The notes: generated by a model from the letters alone, not told the origin. Positions 46,426-57,022 are shown, numbered from the stretch's first letter. The stretch is DNA of 64,000 nt from Parashewanella tropica (GCF_004358445.1 NZ_CP037951.1:1909501-1973500), one strand, 5' to 3'. A program made the numbers and translations.

Positions 46426-47085
46426 ATGGACTGGCATAAAAATAAACTCATTCAAACTTGGCTTTATCTGATCATTACAGCGGTCTTGCTTCAAGTCCCA
46501 TTTTTAAGTTTACCTTTATATTGGTTTGCAACTTATTATCATGAGCTTTCCCATGGCATTGCCACGTTATTGTCAGGTGGCGTTGTAGAAAAAATTCAAC
46601 TGTTTACCGATGGTTCTGGTTTTTGTTTTAGCAGAGGTGGTATCCACACACTTATTGCTTTTAGCGGTTATTTTGGTACACCTTGGTTTGGTGCGGTTAT
46701 CTTTAAAATTGCAGAACCCAAAGCTGCAGTGACAACCAAGCTATTAGCATCATTCATGTTGGCCATCGTCGCTGTGACACTAGTGTTTTATGTATCCGAT
46801 ATACTGACGGCTTTGATCTTATTGTTAATTGCAACTGGCTTTTTAGCTTCTTTGTATATCAGTAATGTGAGCTGGCTAAGACACATATATAAGTTATTTG
46901 GCATGTCTTTAATTTTAAATGGTCTCCTTAGTTCTCTTTCTTTATTTGGATATCCCCATGAAGGTGATGCGGCTCATTTAGCAAATCTAACGTGGCTACC
47001 TGGTATCTTTTGGGTCGCTTTGTGGGTTATCAATGCAGCTGGGGTCTTGTTGTGGGTACTTAAGACTTCCAAGACTCGTGGGTAA
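46426..47085 (+). CDS. M50-like membrane metalloprotease-family protein
   Basis: A 219-residue membrane protein with about six helices. The zinc motif HExxH appears as YYHELSHGIATLLSGG near residue 38, within a helix, which fits the M50B-like peptidase family (PF13398 type). A PDZ domain and the classical C-terminal NPDG motif are not seen, so proteolytic activity is uncertain. It lies 5 bp before an alpha/beta hydrolase gene and is probably co-transcribed with it. No substrate can be named. Confidence 0.75.
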   Translation: MDWHKNKLIQTWLYLIITAVLLQVPFLSLPLYWFATYYHELSHGIATLLSGGVVEKIQLFTDGSGFCFSRGGIHTLIAFSGYFGTPWFGAVIFKIAEPKAAVTTKLLASFMLAIVAVTLVFYVSDILTALILLLIATGFLASLYISNVSWLRHIYKLFGMSLILNGLLSSLSLFGYPHEGDAAHLANLTWLPGIFWVALWVINAAGVLLWVLKTSKTRG

Positions 47086-47090
47086 ATAAT

Positions 47091-47963
47091 ATGGTTAACT
47101 CGAAAGAAATAATAATTAAGCTTCCTCACATTCGATTAGCCGCTAAACAATGGGGAGAATCAAATAAGCCAATTATTCTTGCATTGCATGGCTGGTTAGA
47201 TAATGCAAATAGCTTTGAATCACTCGCACCATTTTTAAGTGATTATTGCATTATTGCCATTGATTGGCCGGGGCATGGTCATTCCCAGCATCGACAAGAT
47301 GGTTATTCATTACACCTTACTGACTACGTATTCGATTTAGAGTTAATAATTTCGTATTTCGTCGAGAATTTTACATTAGATCGCGTGCAAATCCTTGGTC
47401 ACTCTTTTGGCGGTATTATAGCAACTATTTACAGTAGTTTATTTCCTGAGAGAGTCGAGAAATTGATTTTACTGGACGCTTTGTTGCCATTATTTGAAAA
47501 AGAAAATAAGGCTAGAGAGCGTCTCAAACGTTCAATTCAACAACACGCCCAACTAGCCAGCTCAAAGAATGATATGAAGCACTATTCATCAATTGAAGTT
47601 GTAGCAAAAGCTCGTCATAAGTTAACAAAACTAAATTATGACTCTTGTGTATTGCTGGTTTCAAGAAATTTAACTAAATCAGAAAACGGAGTCATCTGGC
47701 ATTCTGATCCTAAGCTTAAGTTAGATTCAGCATGGCGTTATTCTGAATCCCAGATATCTAGCCTAATTGATAAAGTGGTCACTCCAACTCTGTTAATCTT
47801 GGGTAAAAATTCCAGTTACATACAGCTAGAAACACTCACAGAGAAGAATCATCAATATTTTGATCAACTTAAGATCGCCAATTGTGATGGTGGTCACCAT
47901 CTTCATATGGATAGTCCAAAGCAAGTTGCAACTCATATTTGCTCTTTCATTGAGCAGTCATAA
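47091..47963 (+). CDS. Alpha/beta-fold hydrolase
   Basis: A 290-residue cytoplasmic hydrolase. The oxyanion segment is LALHGWLDNANSF, the nucleophile elbow is LGHSFGGI (Ser), and the catalytic His is in DGGHHLHMDSP; an Asp is expected near the LILLDA or later strand. This is the MhpC-like family with unknown substrate; the sequence context (before fadD, separated by a terminator) hints at but does not prove an ester or lipid substrate. It follows the M50-like gene by 5 bp. Confidence 0.82.
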   Translation: MVNSKEIIIKLPHIRLAAKQWGESNKPIILALHGWLDNANSFESLAPFLSDYCIIAIDWPGHGHSQHRQDGYSLHLTDYVFDLELIISYFVENFTLDRVQILGHSFGGIIATIYSSLFPERVEKLILLDALLPLFEKENKARERLKRSIQQHAQLASSKNDMKHYSSIEVVAKARHKLTKLNYDSCVLLVSRNLTKSENGVIWHSDPKLKLDSAWRYSESQISSLIDKVVTPTLLILGKNSSYIQLETLTEKNHQYFDQLKIANCDGGHHLHMDSPKQVATHICSFIEQS

Positions 47964-47988
47964 ACACAAAAACTAGGATTTTGTGTTT
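47962..47988 (+). terminator. Terminator after the alpha/beta hydrolase gene
   Basis: A 10-bp stem AAACACAAAA/TTTTGTGTTT overlapping the stop codon region. It is AT-rich, so of moderate strength. Confidence 0.65.
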
Positions 47989-48117
47989 ATTTATGTGAAT
48001 ATGAACAATTACAATTCAAACAGGCGTATGACGTTCTGTTAAACAAGAATAATAACTATCATACTTTTTACAGGATGCAGTTTATCCTGTCTCTTCGATT
48101 GAACTTAGGAGACGAAT

Positions 48118-49797
48118 GTGAATCAACCTTGGCTAGATAACTTACCAGAAGGTGTTCCAGCAAACATAAATTCAAACCAATATTCCTCACTGGTTGATAT
48201 GTTTGAAAAATCAGTCAATAAATATGCCGATCAGCCTGCATTTGTTAGTATGGGGGCAACGGTTACCTATCGTAAATTAGAAGAGCGCAGTAGAGCATTC
48301 GCAGCATATTTACAGAATGAACTGGGCCTTAAAAAAGGTGACCGGGTAGCATTAATGATGCCTAATACTTTGCAATATCCAATTGCTTTGTTTGGTGTTT
48401 TACGTGCAGGAATGGTGGTCGTTAATGTAAACCCTCTTTATACGCCTAGAGAATTAAAGCATCAGCTCAATGATTCTGGTGCTAAAGCCATTGTCGTTGT
48501 TTCTAACTTTGCAAAAACATTAGAAACGGTTGTGGATGAAACACCTGTAAAGAGTGTGATTATTACGGGGTTAGGTGACTTACTAAGTACACCGAAACGC
48601 ACCATCGTAAATTTTGTTGTTAAATACATAAAAAAACTTGTTCCTAAATATAATTTGCCGCATGCCTTACCTTTTAGACAGGTGCTATCCAAAGGTCGTA
48701 GACAGCAATATATCAAGCCAGAAATCAGCTCAGAAGATATTGCGTTTCTACAATATACGGGAGGAACAACGGGGTTGTCGAAAGGTGGGATGCTTTCCCA
48801 TAGCAACGTAGTATCCAATGTATTACAGGCAAGTGGTGCCTACTCACCAATTCTCAAAGACGGTAAAGAATTGGTTGTTACTGCATTACCTCTGTATCAT
48901 ATTTTTGCACTAACCGTTAACTGCCTTTTATTTGTCGAAAAGGGTTGTAATAACTTACTAATTACAAACCCACGCGACATTCCTGCGTTTGTATCTGAGC
49001 TTGCAAAGTATCCTTTTACAGTATTAACAGGTGTAAACACCTTGTTTAATGCATTGGTGAATAATGAAGAATTTAAAAAATTGGATTTTTCTAACCTAGG
49101 GTTGTCTATTGGTGGCGGTATGGCTGTACAGCGTGCAGTCGCTGAAAAATGGCAATCAATCACTCAAAGTCGTCTTCTAGAAGGATATGGTTTAACTGAA
49201 GCCTCACCTCTAGTTACCTGCTGTCCTTACGATTTAGACGGTTATAACGGCTCTATCGGCTATCCAGCACCAGGCACGGATATTCAAATTAGGGATTCTG
49301 AAGGTCAAGCTTTACCGCAAGGTGAATCTGGCGAAATTTATGTTAAAGGCCCTCAAGTCATGCAAGGCTATTGGCAAAACCCTGAAGCGACCAAAGACGT
49401 TATCGATGAAAACGGTTGGTTAGCGACTGGTGATATTGGCTATATGGATGAAAAGGGCTTTTTCTATATTGTAGACCGTAAGAAAGATATGATTTTGGTT
49501 TCAGGTTTTAATGTGTTTCCAAATGAGATTGAAGATGTTGTTGCTTTACATCCTAAAGTCATAGAAGTGGCGGCTATCGGTGTGCCAAATGATGTAAGTG
49601 GTGAAGCGGTTAAGATTTTTGTGGTTTCTAATAGCGATAAATTAACTGAAAAAGAACTAATCAAGCACTGTAGAGTGCATTTAACTGGCTACAAAATACC
49701 AAAATTTGTAGAGTTTAGAAAAGAACTGCCAAAGACAAACGTCGGCAAAATCTTAAGACGTGCATTACGTGACGAAGAAAAAAAGCAGGATAATTAA
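48118..49797 (+). CDS. fadD: Long-chain-fatty-acid--CoA ligase
   Basis: A 559-residue ANL-superfamily enzyme that activates fatty acids to acyl-CoA at the inner membrane. The AMP-binding P-loop is [16 protein letters not shown], the A5 motif is [10 protein letters not shown], and [11 protein letters not shown] and [20 protein letters not shown] are the fatty-acyl signature. The catalytic Lys is in [12 protein letters not shown]. The start is GTG after AGGAG. Its stop overlaps the rnd start, as the fadD-rnd neighbours in E. coli. FadR, its expected repressor, is encoded 7.5 kb downstream. Confidence 0.95.
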   Translation: MNQPWLDNLPEGVPANINSNQYSSLVDMFEKSVNKYADQPAFVSMGATVTYRKLEERSRAFAAYLQNELGLKKGDRVALMMPNTLQYPIALFGVLRAGMVVVNVNPLYTPRELKHQLNDSGAKAIVVVSNFAKTLETVVDETPVKSVIITGLGDLLSTPKRTIVNFVVKYIKKLVPKYNLPHALPFRQVLSKGRRQQYIKPEISSEDIAFLQYTGGTTGLSKGGMLSHSNVVSNVLQASGAYSPILKDGKELVVTALPLYHIFALTVNCLLFVEKGCNNLLITNPRDIPAFVSELAKYPFTVLTGVNTLFNALVNNEEFKKLDFSNLGLSIGGGMAVQRAVAEKWQSITQSRLLEGYGLTEASPLVTCCPYDLDGYNGSIGYPAPGTDIQIRDSEGQALPQGESGEIYVKGPQVMQGYWQNPEATKDVIDENGWLATGDIGYMDEKGFFYIVDRKKDMILVSGFNVFPNEIEDVVALHPKVIEVAAIGVPNDVSGEAVKIFVVSNSDKLTEKELIKHCRVHLTGYKIPKFVEFRKELPKTNVGKILRRALRDEEKKQDN

Positions 49798-50930
49798 TGT
49801 CTGAAACATTGCGTAGCGATTTGGGTTTCGATTATATCTATATTGAAGATCAAAATGCATTTGATGATTTAATTCTGCAATACTCACAAAGCGATATTCT
49901 CAGTATAGATACAGAGTTTGTTCGCACTCGCACTTACTATGCAAAGCTTGGGTTGCTCCAAATGTATGATGGTCAAACCCTTGCTTTGATCGATCCATTA
50001 AAGTGTGAAGATTTATCAGGTTTGTGGGCATTATTGGAAAACGAAAATATCATTAAGCTGTTGCATGCAGGCAGTGAAGATTTAGATATTTTTGCACATT
50101 ATGGTCAAGTTGAGCCTAAGCGTTTATTCGATACGCAGTTTGCGGCATCTATTTGTGGTTTTGATCATGGGCTAGGCTATGGGAGACTGGTGGAGCAATG
50201 CCTTGATGTTTCGTTAGATAAAGGTGAGTCTAGAACGGATTGGCTAAAACGTCCGTTATCTCAAAAGCAGCTTGATTATGCGGCGAATGATGTGTTCTAT
50301 CTTTACCGCTTATTTCCTCTCTTAAAACAGAAACTCATCGAATTAGAACGATTTGAATGGGTGTTCGAAGAAGGGCAGTTGCAAGCATCTGGTCGTGCCG
50401 ACGAAATCGATTTTGATAACGCTTACTTAAAGGTTAAAAATGCATTCCAGCTGACGCCAAAGCAACTTGCGTTGTTGAAACCGTTAGCCAGTTGGCGCCT
50501 AAAAACCGCAGTAAAAAAAGATGTAGCCATTGGTTTTATCCTTAAGGATCACATACTAATCGCTTTAGCTAAGGCTTGGCCTAAGAGCCTAAAAGATTTT
50601 GGTAAAGTCCGTGAAATGTCTAACCTTGAGCGTGGGCGCTATGGGAAACAAGTTCTTTCATGTTTTCAGCAAGCTGATTTCGAGAATTTACCAGAACGTA
50701 TCGACGCCATTGCTTATCGGGATGATTATAAAGCCAGTTTTAAGTTGATCAAAAAAGAATTGACTCTGGTTGCAGAGCATAATCAATTGCCGCTTGAGCA
50801 ACTTGCATCGAAGAAAATGGTCCATGAGTATTTAGGTTGGTTTTGGAAACAACCTGAAACCTTGCCGAAAATTCTTACAGCATGGCGTGGTAGGTTGACA
50901 AACGAAAGCCTTTCAAAAATAGAGATTTAA
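49797..50930 (+). CDS. rnd: Ribonuclease D
   Basis: A 377-residue DEDD-type 3'-5' exonuclease that trims tRNA and other small RNA 3' ends. The Exo I motif is SIDTEFVRTRTYY, Exo II is in HAGSEDLDIFAHY, and Exo III is YAANDVFYLYRL. Two HRDC domains follow (about 210-290 and 295-375). The start overlaps the fadD stop (TAATG). Complete length for the family. Confidence 0.95.
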   Translation: MSETLRSDLGFDYIYIEDQNAFDDLILQYSQSDILSIDTEFVRTRTYYAKLGLLQMYDGQTLALIDPLKCEDLSGLWALLENENIIKLLHAGSEDLDIFAHYGQVEPKRLFDTQFAASICGFDHGLGYGRLVEQCLDVSLDKGESRTDWLKRPLSQKQLDYAANDVFYLYRLFPLLKQKLIELERFEWVFEEGQLQASGRADEIDFDNAYLKVKNAFQLTPKQLALLKPLASWRLKTAVKKDVAIGFILKDHILIALAKAWPKSLKDFGKVREMSNLERGRYGKQVLSCFQQADFENLPERIDAIAYRDDYKASFKLIKKELTLVAEHNQLPLEQLASKKMVHEYLGWFWKQPETLPKILTAWRGRLTNESLSKIEI

Positions 50931-50931
50931 C

Positions 50932-50963
50932 AAAAAAGCAGTTATGTTCATAACTGCTTTTTT
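50932..50963. terminator. Bidirectional terminator between rnd and minE
   Basis: A long perfect stem AAAAAAGCAGTTATG/CATAACTGCTTTTTT with a two-base loop. It serves the convergent rnd and minCDE transcripts. Confidence 0.93.
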
Positions 50964-50983
50964 AATGGAATAATGTTAAAGAA

Positions 50984-51247
50984 CTATTGTTTATCTTCAG
51001 GAAGCGTAACGTTAAGTTCTAATACAGAAAGGTTATCATCATTTTGGTCAACGCTTACAGAGACTTGATCCTCTGAAATTGTAATATATCGGTTAATGAC
51101 CTCAATGATTTCCTGTTTCATCTTTGGAAAATAGTCAGGCGTATCACGTTCCGAACGCTGATGTGCCACAATAATTTGCAGTCGCTCTTTAGCTAAAGAA
51201 GCAGAAGAAGGCGTTTTCTTCGATCTAAAATAATCTATTAATGACAT
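50984..51247 (-). CDS. minE: Cell division topological specificity factor MinE
   Basis: An 87-residue protein. The N-terminus [31 protein letters not shown] holds the membrane-targeting and MinD-activating segments. The C-terminal half is the dimerisation domain. It stimulates MinD ATPase and drives pole-to-pole oscillation. It lies 3 bp after minD; last gene of minCDE. Confidence 0.97.
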   Translation of the reverse strand: MSLIDYFRSKKTPSSASLAKERLQIIVAHQRSERDTPDYFPKMKQEIIEVINRYITISEDQVSVSVDQNDDNLSVLELNVTLPEDKQ

Positions 51248-51250
51248 AAG

Positions 51251-52060
51251 TTAGCTTCCAAATATCCTTTTCAATAATCCTTTCTTTTCTTCTTCTAAAA
51301 ATCGAAGAGGAACTTCGTTACCCAGTAGACGTTCGACAGTGTCTGAGTACGCCATACCAGCATCGCTTTCAGTATCTAGAATGACTGGTGTACCAGAGTT
51401 TGAGGCTTTCAAAACGGCTTGAGATTCTGGGATAACACCAACTAAATCAATGGCTAGGATTTCCTTAACATCATCGACGCTGAGCATTTCACCTGTAGTG
51501 ACACGTTTAGGTGAGTAACGCGTTAGTAATAAATATTCTTGAATTGGCTCAAGGTTTTGTTCTGCTCTGCGTGACTTACTTTGTAACATGCCAAGAATTC
51601 GGTCTGAGTCGCGTACAGAGCTGACTTCTGGGTTGGTTGTCACAACGGCAATGTCAGCAAAATAAAGCGCCATCATAGCACCTTGTTCAATACCCGCAGG
51701 TGAATCACAAATGATGTACTCAAAGTCTTTAGCTAAATCATCAAGAACTTTACCCACGCCTTCTTTTGTCAAAGCGTCTTTATCGCGCGTTTGAGAGGCT
51801 GGCAAAATAAATAATTTCTCACAGCGTTTATCTTTGATAAGCGCTTGGTTTAAGTTGGCTTCACCATTGATGACATTAACAAAATCGTAAACGACACGGC
51901 GCTCACAACCCATAATCAAATCGAGATTTCTTAAACCAATATCAAAATCGATGACAACGGTTTTGTGTCCTTTAAGGGCTAATCCAGTTGCGATTGCTGC
52001 ACTAGATGTGGTTTTTCCTACGCCACCTTTCCCGGAGGTGACCACAATAATTTGTGCCAT
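51251..52060 (-). CDS. minD: Septum-site-determining ATPase MinD
   Basis: A 269-residue deviant-Walker ATPase: KGGVGKTTSSAAI with the signature Lys near residue 10, switch I DFDIGLRNLDL and Walker B CDSPAGIE. The C-terminal amphipathic helix KKGLLKRIFGS anchors it to the inner membrane. It recruits MinC to block FtsZ ring formation away from mid-cell. It is in operon with minC and minE. Confidence 0.97.
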   Translation of the reverse strand: MAQIIVVTSGKGGVGKTTSSAAIATGLALKGHKTVVIDFDIGLRNLDLIMGCERRVVYDFVNVINGEANLNQALIKDKRCEKLFILPASQTRDKDALTKEGVGKVLDDLAKDFEYIICDSPAGIEQGAMMALYFADIAVVTTNPEVSSVRDSDRILGMLQSKSRRAEQNLEPIQEYLLLTRYSPKRVTTGEMLSVDDVKEILAIDLVGVIPESQAVLKASNSGTPVILDTESDAGMAYSDTVERLLGNEVPLRFLEEEKKGLLKRIFGS

Positions 52061-52071
52061 TGTTATTATCC

Positions 52072-52785
52072 CTATTTTCCCTTTGAGAAGGGGAGTGATT
52101 CAAAAATTAATGATTCATTATCTAACTTGATGCAACATGCACTTTCAGTGTCATGTTCAGCTAGATTTTCGGTTAACCAGTATTGTCCAGCAACGCTGAT
52201 TAACTCTGCTTCTAGTTTATGAGCGATAATAATTGCGTTTTTATCACCCGTAGCTCCTGCCATTGCTTTCCCGCGCAAAGAGCCATAAATATGGATACTG
52301 CCATCAGCAATCACTTCTGCTCCATTACTTACAGCGCCAAAAATGATCAAGTCAGCATTTTTGGCATAGATTTGTTGACCAGAACGAATATTCTTTTTAA
52401 CAATTTGGGTTGTCTTTGGAGCATTGATGGACTTTGATGAGACCGTTTTACCGGCTTTCATTGTTGCCAATCCAATTTCTTTAGCGGAGTTGTGCTGTTG
52501 TTCAGAACCTCCAGTAACACCAACAATGATGAGATCATACTCATTCAGTAGTTGTTTTAGCTCAATGAGATTTAATTCTGAAAGGGCAACGGCTTCAAGA
52601 TTTAAAACAAGTGGTGCACCCAAAAAAAATTGAGGGGCTATAGCGAGTTTTTCAGCTAATTCATTTCTTATCTTTTCAAGATCAGCACTTTTAATATGAA
52701 GTACAGATAGCGTGAAAGAAGAACCCTTTAACTCGAGATTTGATTCTAGCATCCCGGCCTTACTTCTCCTGAAATTCTTCAGCAC
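52072..52785 (-). CDS. minC: Septum site-determining protein MinC
   Basis: A 237-residue FtsZ-ring inhibitor. An N-terminal FtsZ-binding domain (about 15-110) is joined by a linker to a beta-helical C-terminal domain (about 130-230) with [40 protein letters not shown], the MinD-binding face. First gene of minCDE; the operon promoter lies in the gap shared with the divergent ycgL. Confidence 0.95.
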   Translation of the reverse strand: MLKNFRRSKAGMLESNLELKGSSFTLSVLHIKSADLEKIRNELAEKLAIAPQFFLGAPLVLNLEAVALSELNLIELKQLLNEYDLIIVGVTGGSEQQHNSAKEIGLATMKAGKTVSSKSINAPKTTQIVKKNIRSGQQIYAKNADLIIFGAVSNGAEVIADGSIHIYGSLRGKAMAGATGDKNAIIIAHKLEAELISVAGQYWLTENLAEHDTESACCIKLDNESLIFESLPFSKGK

Positions 52786-52863
52786 AATGCTGATCCAGAT
52801 TATATTTTCAGTGCTTCATGTTATAGTGTGGCACTTTATCTTTCAAGCAGTAAGTACCCGATT

Positions 52864-53142
52864 ATGATATGTGCTGTCTATAAAAGCAGTGTTAAGCCAG
52901 AAACCTACCTCTACGTCCCTAAAAATGGCGATTTTAGCCAAGTGCCAGAACCATTATTAAAGATGTTCGGAACACCAATTTTTGTTATGGCCTTACCATT
53001 TGTAAAGGTAGAAAAACTGGCTCTAGCTGATATTGATACAGTGAAAAATGATATTGAAGAAAAAGGTTTTTATCTACAACTACCACCGCCAACAGAGAAC
53101 CTTTTAGAGCAACACAAGAAAGCCTTAGGAATGGAAGAGTAA
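52864..53142 (+). CDS. ycgL: YcgL domain protein
   Basis: A 92-residue protein beginning MICAVYKSSVKPETYLYVP, the family-defining start. An in-frame codon 12 residues upstream is rejected because it would extend the conserved N-terminus. The function of the YcgL family is unknown; the gene is next to minC in E. coli and relatives, as here. It is divergent from minC and followed by the MltB-like gene. Confidence 0.9.
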   Translation: MICAVYKSSVKPETYLYVPKNGDFSQVPEPLLKMFGTPIFVMALPFVKVEKLALADIDTVKNDIEEKGFYLQLPPPTENLLEQHKKALGMEE

Positions 53143-53313
53143 GTGCTATAAAACATGAGCACTTGTTGTTTTTATGTGAGAGCGTTAAGCTTGAAAGCTA
53201 AAACTTAAAGTTAAACATTTTCTATAAAAAATAATAAGTGCGGCCTTATCACTAGTTGAAAAACGATGTATGTAACTAGTTTCAGTGGTAACACAAGGAA
53301 AACAGGGTATAGA

Positions 53314-54294
53314 ATGGCAAGTTTATTCGTACAAAAGGCATCAGTAGTATTTACTTTAGCGTTTAGTATTAATAGTTATGCTAACAACATTAGTTTCAAA
53401 GATTTTGTAAACAATGTGCTTTCATCGCCACAATCTAATCTTTCTGCGGCTGAGGTTGATACTTTACTTCCAAAAATAAAACAATTCAAAAAGCTTGGTG
53501 AACCGCCAGTATCTTCTGATTCTAACATTTTTTTTGAAGATTATTTAACGCGAGTTGTTGATCAGCAAGCCATAGATTATTCGTATGCAAAGCATCAAAA
53601 TTATTCACATCAACTCCAGGCCATTTCAAAGCAATACTCTGTTCAACCCCGTTTCATTGTTGCACTGTGGGCAGTAGTCTCTAATTTTGGTAAATCCAAA
53701 GCGAATTATTCTGCGTTATCTGTATATGCATCTAAAGCATACGATGAGCATGATGAAGGTTACAAAAATGAACTTGTGGCTGCTGTAAGCTCAGTTAAGG
53801 CTGGCTATGTTTCAATTGAAGAAATTAGCAGTGATTACCATGGAAACTTAGGTTTATTGTCTATCTCACCTAGTTTCTATTATCAGTATGCCGTTGATTG
53901 GGATAATGATGGTAAAAAAGATATTTGGCATAATCATTTAGATAGCTTTGCGACGATTGCGAATTTTTTGAATAAACAAGGTTGGGATCATACTGCTACA
54001 TGGGGGCGACAAGTTAAGCTTACTCGAGCTTTAAATGATGAAACTAACTTAACACAAGCACAAAATTTTAATGTTTGGTCGCAGAGAGGGATCACTAAAT
54101 TTAATGGTAGCCCTCTATCAAGCCGCGCCGATATTTATGCTCGATTATTAAAAGTGCCAAATTCAAAAGGTCGCTATTATCTTACATACAACAACTTTGA
54201 TGTGTTAGGTAAGTGGCCAAAGATGGACGATTATCGGTTATTATCAGTGATGTACTTATCTGAGCGGCTTAATAGAAAAATAAAAGGCTTTTAA
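53314..54294 (+). CDS. MltB-family lytic transglycosylase homologue with altered catalytic site
   Basis: A 326-residue protein with a Sec signal peptide (about residues 1-23, ending NSYA). It is homologous to MltB-type murein transglycosylases over the whole length, including AVDWDNDGKKDIWHNHLDSF and IANFLNKQGW. However, the active-site block reads ALWAVVSNFGK: Val122 (GTC at 53677-53679) stands where the family has the catalytic Glu (WG-I-E-S-N-FG). The second motif GAMGQxQFMPS is GNLGLLSISPS. So it is probably an inactive peptidoglycan-binding pseudoenzyme. The start follows AGGG; an ATG 16 codons upstream gives no good signal peptide. Confidence 0.85.
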   Translation: MASLFVQKASVVFTLAFSINSYANNISFKDFVNNVLSSPQSNLSAAEVDTLLPKIKQFKKLGEPPVSSDSNIFFEDYLTRVVDQQAIDYSYAKHQNYSHQLQAISKQYSVQPRFIVALWAVVSNFGKSKANYSALSVYASKAYDEHDEGYKNELVAAVSSVKAGYVSIEEISSDYHGNLGLLSISPSFYYQYAVDWDNDGKKDIWHNHLDSFATIANFLNKQGWDHTATWGRQVKLTRALNDETNLTQAQNFNVWSQRGITKFNGSPLSSRADIYARLLKVPNSKGRYYLTYNNFDVLGKWPKMDDYRLLSVMYLSERLNRKIKGF

Positions 54295-54315
54295 AAGTAT
54301 AAGATTAACCTCTGC

Positions 54316-54355
54316 AAAGGCTGAAGATTTATAGTAGAATCTTCAGCCTTTTTTT
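54316..54355 (+). terminator. Terminator after the MltB-like gene
   Basis: AAAGGCTGAAGATT and AATCTTCAGCCTTT form a 14-bp stem followed by a run of T. Confidence 0.92.
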
Positions 54356-54371
54356 ATTTGCGGTGTTCTAT

Positions 54372-54815
54372 ATGATGGCTTTTTGGGAACAAAAATCATT
54401 AGCAGAAATGTCTTCTCAAGAATGGGAGTCTCTTTGTGATGGTTGTGGTAAATGTTGTTTAAATAAAATCATCGATGATGAAACTGACGAGCTTTATTAC
54501 ACCAATGCAGCTTGTAAGTTATTGGATACCAAGAAATGCCATTGTACTAAATATGAAACTCGTTTTGACTATGTACCAGACTGCACTGTAGTTACCATTG
54601 ATAACCTGCCGCAACTTGATTGGTTACCTGACACCTGTGCATATAAGCGCTTATATAATGGTTTACCGCTACCAAGCTGGCATCCGCTAATAACTGGTAA
54701 TAAAAAGAAAATGCACAAATTTGGTATGTCAGTTTCAAAGAAAGTGGTTAATGAAGAAAGAGTGCGGGATATTGAGGACCACATTGTTATGTGGCCGCTC
54801 AATGTAAAAGATTAG
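54372..54815 (+). CDS. ycgN: YcgN/UPF0260 cysteine-cluster protein
   Basis: A 147-residue cytoplasmic protein of the YkgJ/YcgN zinc- or iron-chelating family. The Cys cluster [11 protein letters not shown] lies near residue 25, with further Cys in [20 protein letters not shown] and DTCAY. The function is unknown. The E. coli orthologue also lies in the ycgL/min neighbourhood. ATG at 54372 or one codon later fits the E. coli start; a GTG three codons earlier is unlikely. Confidence 0.88.
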   Translation: MMAFWEQKSLAEMSSQEWESLCDGCGKCCLNKIIDDETDELYYTNAACKLLDTKKCHCTKYETRFDYVPDCTVVTIDNLPQLDWLPDTCAYKRLYNGLPLPSWHPLITGNKKKMHKFGMSVSKKVVNEERVRDIEDHIVMWPLNVKD

Positions 54816-54819
54816 CGGA

Positions 54820-55350
54820 TTATCTAAATCCACCTCTATTCTCGATTGTTTTGCTTAGAGAGGGTTGGAAGAATAATGCAAATGCAGCCAAATAAATCAC
54901 AAATACGACAACCATCCATTCAGCCATAGATACACCCATAAACATCCATTGCGATTCACCGCACATCCCAGTAGGCATAAATACCGATGGAAGCCATTCA
55001 TGGAGTGGCATCCACGAAGGAAAGTCTGGTAGGAACGAGCAGGTGGCGAATGGGTTATTTTCGACTTGAATTTTTACTAATTCAATCGCAATTTTTAATC
55101 CCCATGATGCACTCACACCCCATACAACGATTCCGATACATCGCATTAGTCGAGATTTGGGATTGGTTAATCCAATGAAACCACCAACGGCGATCCCCAG
55201 AATAGCTAATCTTTGATAGATACACATTACGCAAGGATCGAGCTTCATTACGTATTGAAAATAGAGGGCGCAACCTTCTAAAGCTAGAGCGCTTAATGTC
55301 AATAGACCCCATGAAAGTCTTTGCTGAGAAAATTGTACAAGTTGCTTCAC
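54820..55350 (-). CDS. dsbB: Disulfide bond formation protein DsbB
   Basis: About 176 residues; inner-membrane quinone reductase that reoxidises periplasmic DsbA. Four helices are visible, with the first Cys pair in DPCVMCIYQRLA and the second in FATCSFLPDF...PTGMCGESQW. The GTG start (VKQLVQFSQQ) has GGAG six bases upstream; ATGs 4 and 10 codons earlier run into the nhaB terminator, so they are disfavoured. It lies downstream of nhaB on the same strand, the same nhaB-dsbB pair as in E. coli. Confidence 0.92.
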   Translation of the reverse strand: MKQLVQFSQQRLSWGLLTLSALALEGCALYFQYVMKLDPCVMCIYQRLAILGIAVGGFIGLTNPKSRLMRCIGIVVWGVSASWGLKIAIELVKIQVENNPFATCSFLPDFPSWMPLHEWLPSVFMPTGMCGESQWMFMGVSMAEWMVVVFVIYLAAFALFFQPSLSKTIENRGGFR

Positions 55351-55380
55351 TGATAACTCCATATACAAAGTGATTGCCAT

Positions 55381-55402
55381 AAAAAAGCCCCATAATGGGG
55401 CT
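55381..55402 (-). terminator. Terminator between nhaB and dsbB
   Basis: On the minus strand AGCCCCATTATGGGGCT is followed by six T. It lies 34 bp after the nhaB stop. Confidence 0.8.
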
Positions 55403-55435
55403 AATTTATTTACTAATTAATGCCTTAAGCTCAGA

Positions 55436-57022
55436 TTAATGAGCTGTGGCACTTGTGTCCAGCAATTCTTTTACAGAATGATGCATAAGCAGGTGTGTAT
55501 CATAGAAATGCTGAGTTAAACTTTCAAGCCAACCAAGTTGGATAGCAAGAGCACCTACAATAGTCAGTACAATTGTATATGGAAGTGCCATCCAAACCAT
55601 ACGACCATAAGACAATCTGATGAGTGGGGCAATCGCAGACGTCAGCAAGAATAGGAACGCAGCTTGACCATTTGGAGTTGCAACAGATGGTAGGTTAGTA
55701 CCAGTGTTGATGGCAACAGCTAACAGATCAAATTGGTCACGTGTAATTTGACCATTCAACAATGCCGCTTTCACTTCATTGATATAAACAGTTCCAACAA
55801 ATACGTTATCAGAGACCATAGACAAGAAACCATTAGCCATATAGAAGATAACTAATTGTCCATGACCTTCAAATGCTAATGCCCATGCAATGATAGGCCC
55901 AAATAACTGCTGGTCAATGATCACGCCAACAACCGCAAAGAATACCGCAAGTAAAGCGGTAAAAGGAAGCGCTTCTTCGAAAGCCTTACCTAAAGCGTGT
56001 TCATCAGTAATACCATTAAACGAGGTAGTTAGAATAATTACTGATAAACCAATCAAACCAACGCTTGCTAAATGTAAAGCAAGACCAACAATCAACCAAA
56101 TACCAACAATGGCTTGAACGATTAGTTTTACTTTTTCTTTAGTCGTACGGTTCTTATCTTGATACTTATCGTAGTCAGAAAGAATGCAATGAACCGCATC
56201 TGGCAGTTGAACGCCATAGCTAAATACTTTGAATTTCTCGACCAATACACACGTTATTAGACCTGCAATTAGCACAGGTAAGGTTACCGGAGCCATACGA
56301 ATAGCAAATTCAACAAATTCCCAATGCGCTTTATCGGCAATGATCAGGTTTTGTGGTTCACCGACCATGGTACATACGCCACCAAGTGCAGTACCAACAC
56401 CAGCATGCATCAGTAGATTTCTTAAGAAACCTCGGAAATCTTCTAGCTCTTGTTCATTTAAGTGATGATCTTCACCAGTATGATCATGACTGTCGCTGAA
56501 ATTTTTGCCCGAAGCAACTTTATGATAAATAGAGTAAAAACCAACAGCGACAGCAATAATAACCGCGATAACGGTTAGTGCATCCAAGAATGCTGATAAA
56601 AACGCCGCTGAGAAGCAGAACATTAACGAAACCATCATCTTATTTCGAACTTTAGTGATGATTTTGGTGAATGCAAACAGCAACAGCTGCTTCATGAAAT
56701 AAATACCAGCAACCATGAAGACCAATAATAAAATAACTTCTAGGTTTGCTTCGATTTCGTGGAGTACTTGGGTTGGGGAGGTCATCCCAATGGCTATAGC
56801 TTCTAAAGCTAATAATCCTCCGGGCTGTAATGGATAGCATTTAAGTGCCATGGCGAGAGTAAAAATAAACTCAATGACTAAAAGCCAGCCAGCAACGAAA
56901 GGGTCAATAAAGTAAAATACAAGTGGGTTGATGATCAAACATGCAATAATCGCGATTTTGTACCACTTAGGAGAACTACCTAAGAAGTTATCAATAAACG
57001 CCTGACTGATTGTCACAGGCAT
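55436..57022 (-). CDS. nhaB: Na+/H+ antiporter NhaB
   Basis: A 528-residue inner-membrane antiporter with about 11-12 helices. It starts [22 protein letters not shown] and has the NhaB-specific [21 protein letters not shown] and [23 protein letters not shown]. It exports Na+ for H+ uptake, fitting a marine or salt-exposed habitat. It is divergent from fadR, as in E. coli. A 309-bp region separates the starts. Confidence 0.96.
   Translation of the reverse strand: MPVTISQAFIDNFLGSSPKWYKIAIIACLIINPLVFYFIDPFVAGWLLVIEFIFTLAMALKCYPLQPGGLLALEAIAIGMTSPTQVLHEIEANLEVILLLVFMVAGIYFMKQLLLFAFTKIITKVRNKMMVSLMFCFSAAFLSAFLDALTVIAVIIAVAVGFYSIYHKVASGKNFSDSHDHTGEDHHLNEQELEDFRGFLRNLLMHAGVGTALGGVCTMVGEPQNLIIADKAHWEFVEFAIRMAPVTLPVLIAGLITCVLVEKFKVFSYGVQLPDAVHCILSDYDKYQDKNRTTKEKVKLIVQAIVGIWLIVGLALHLASVGLIGLSVIILTTSFNGITDEHALGKAFEEALPFTALLAVFFAVVGVIIDQQLFGPIIAWALAFEGHGQLVIFYMANGFLSMVSDNVFVGTVYINEVKAALLNGQITRDQFDLLAVAINTGTNLPSVATPNGQAAFLFLLTSAIAPLIRLSYGRMVWMALPYTIVLTIVGALAIQLGWLESLTQHFYDTHLLMHHSVKELLDTSATAH

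Noticed and set aside
48000..48117. FadR operator upstream of fadD
   Set aside because: A CAGG...TCTG partial match is present, but too few positions agree with the FadR site to call it.
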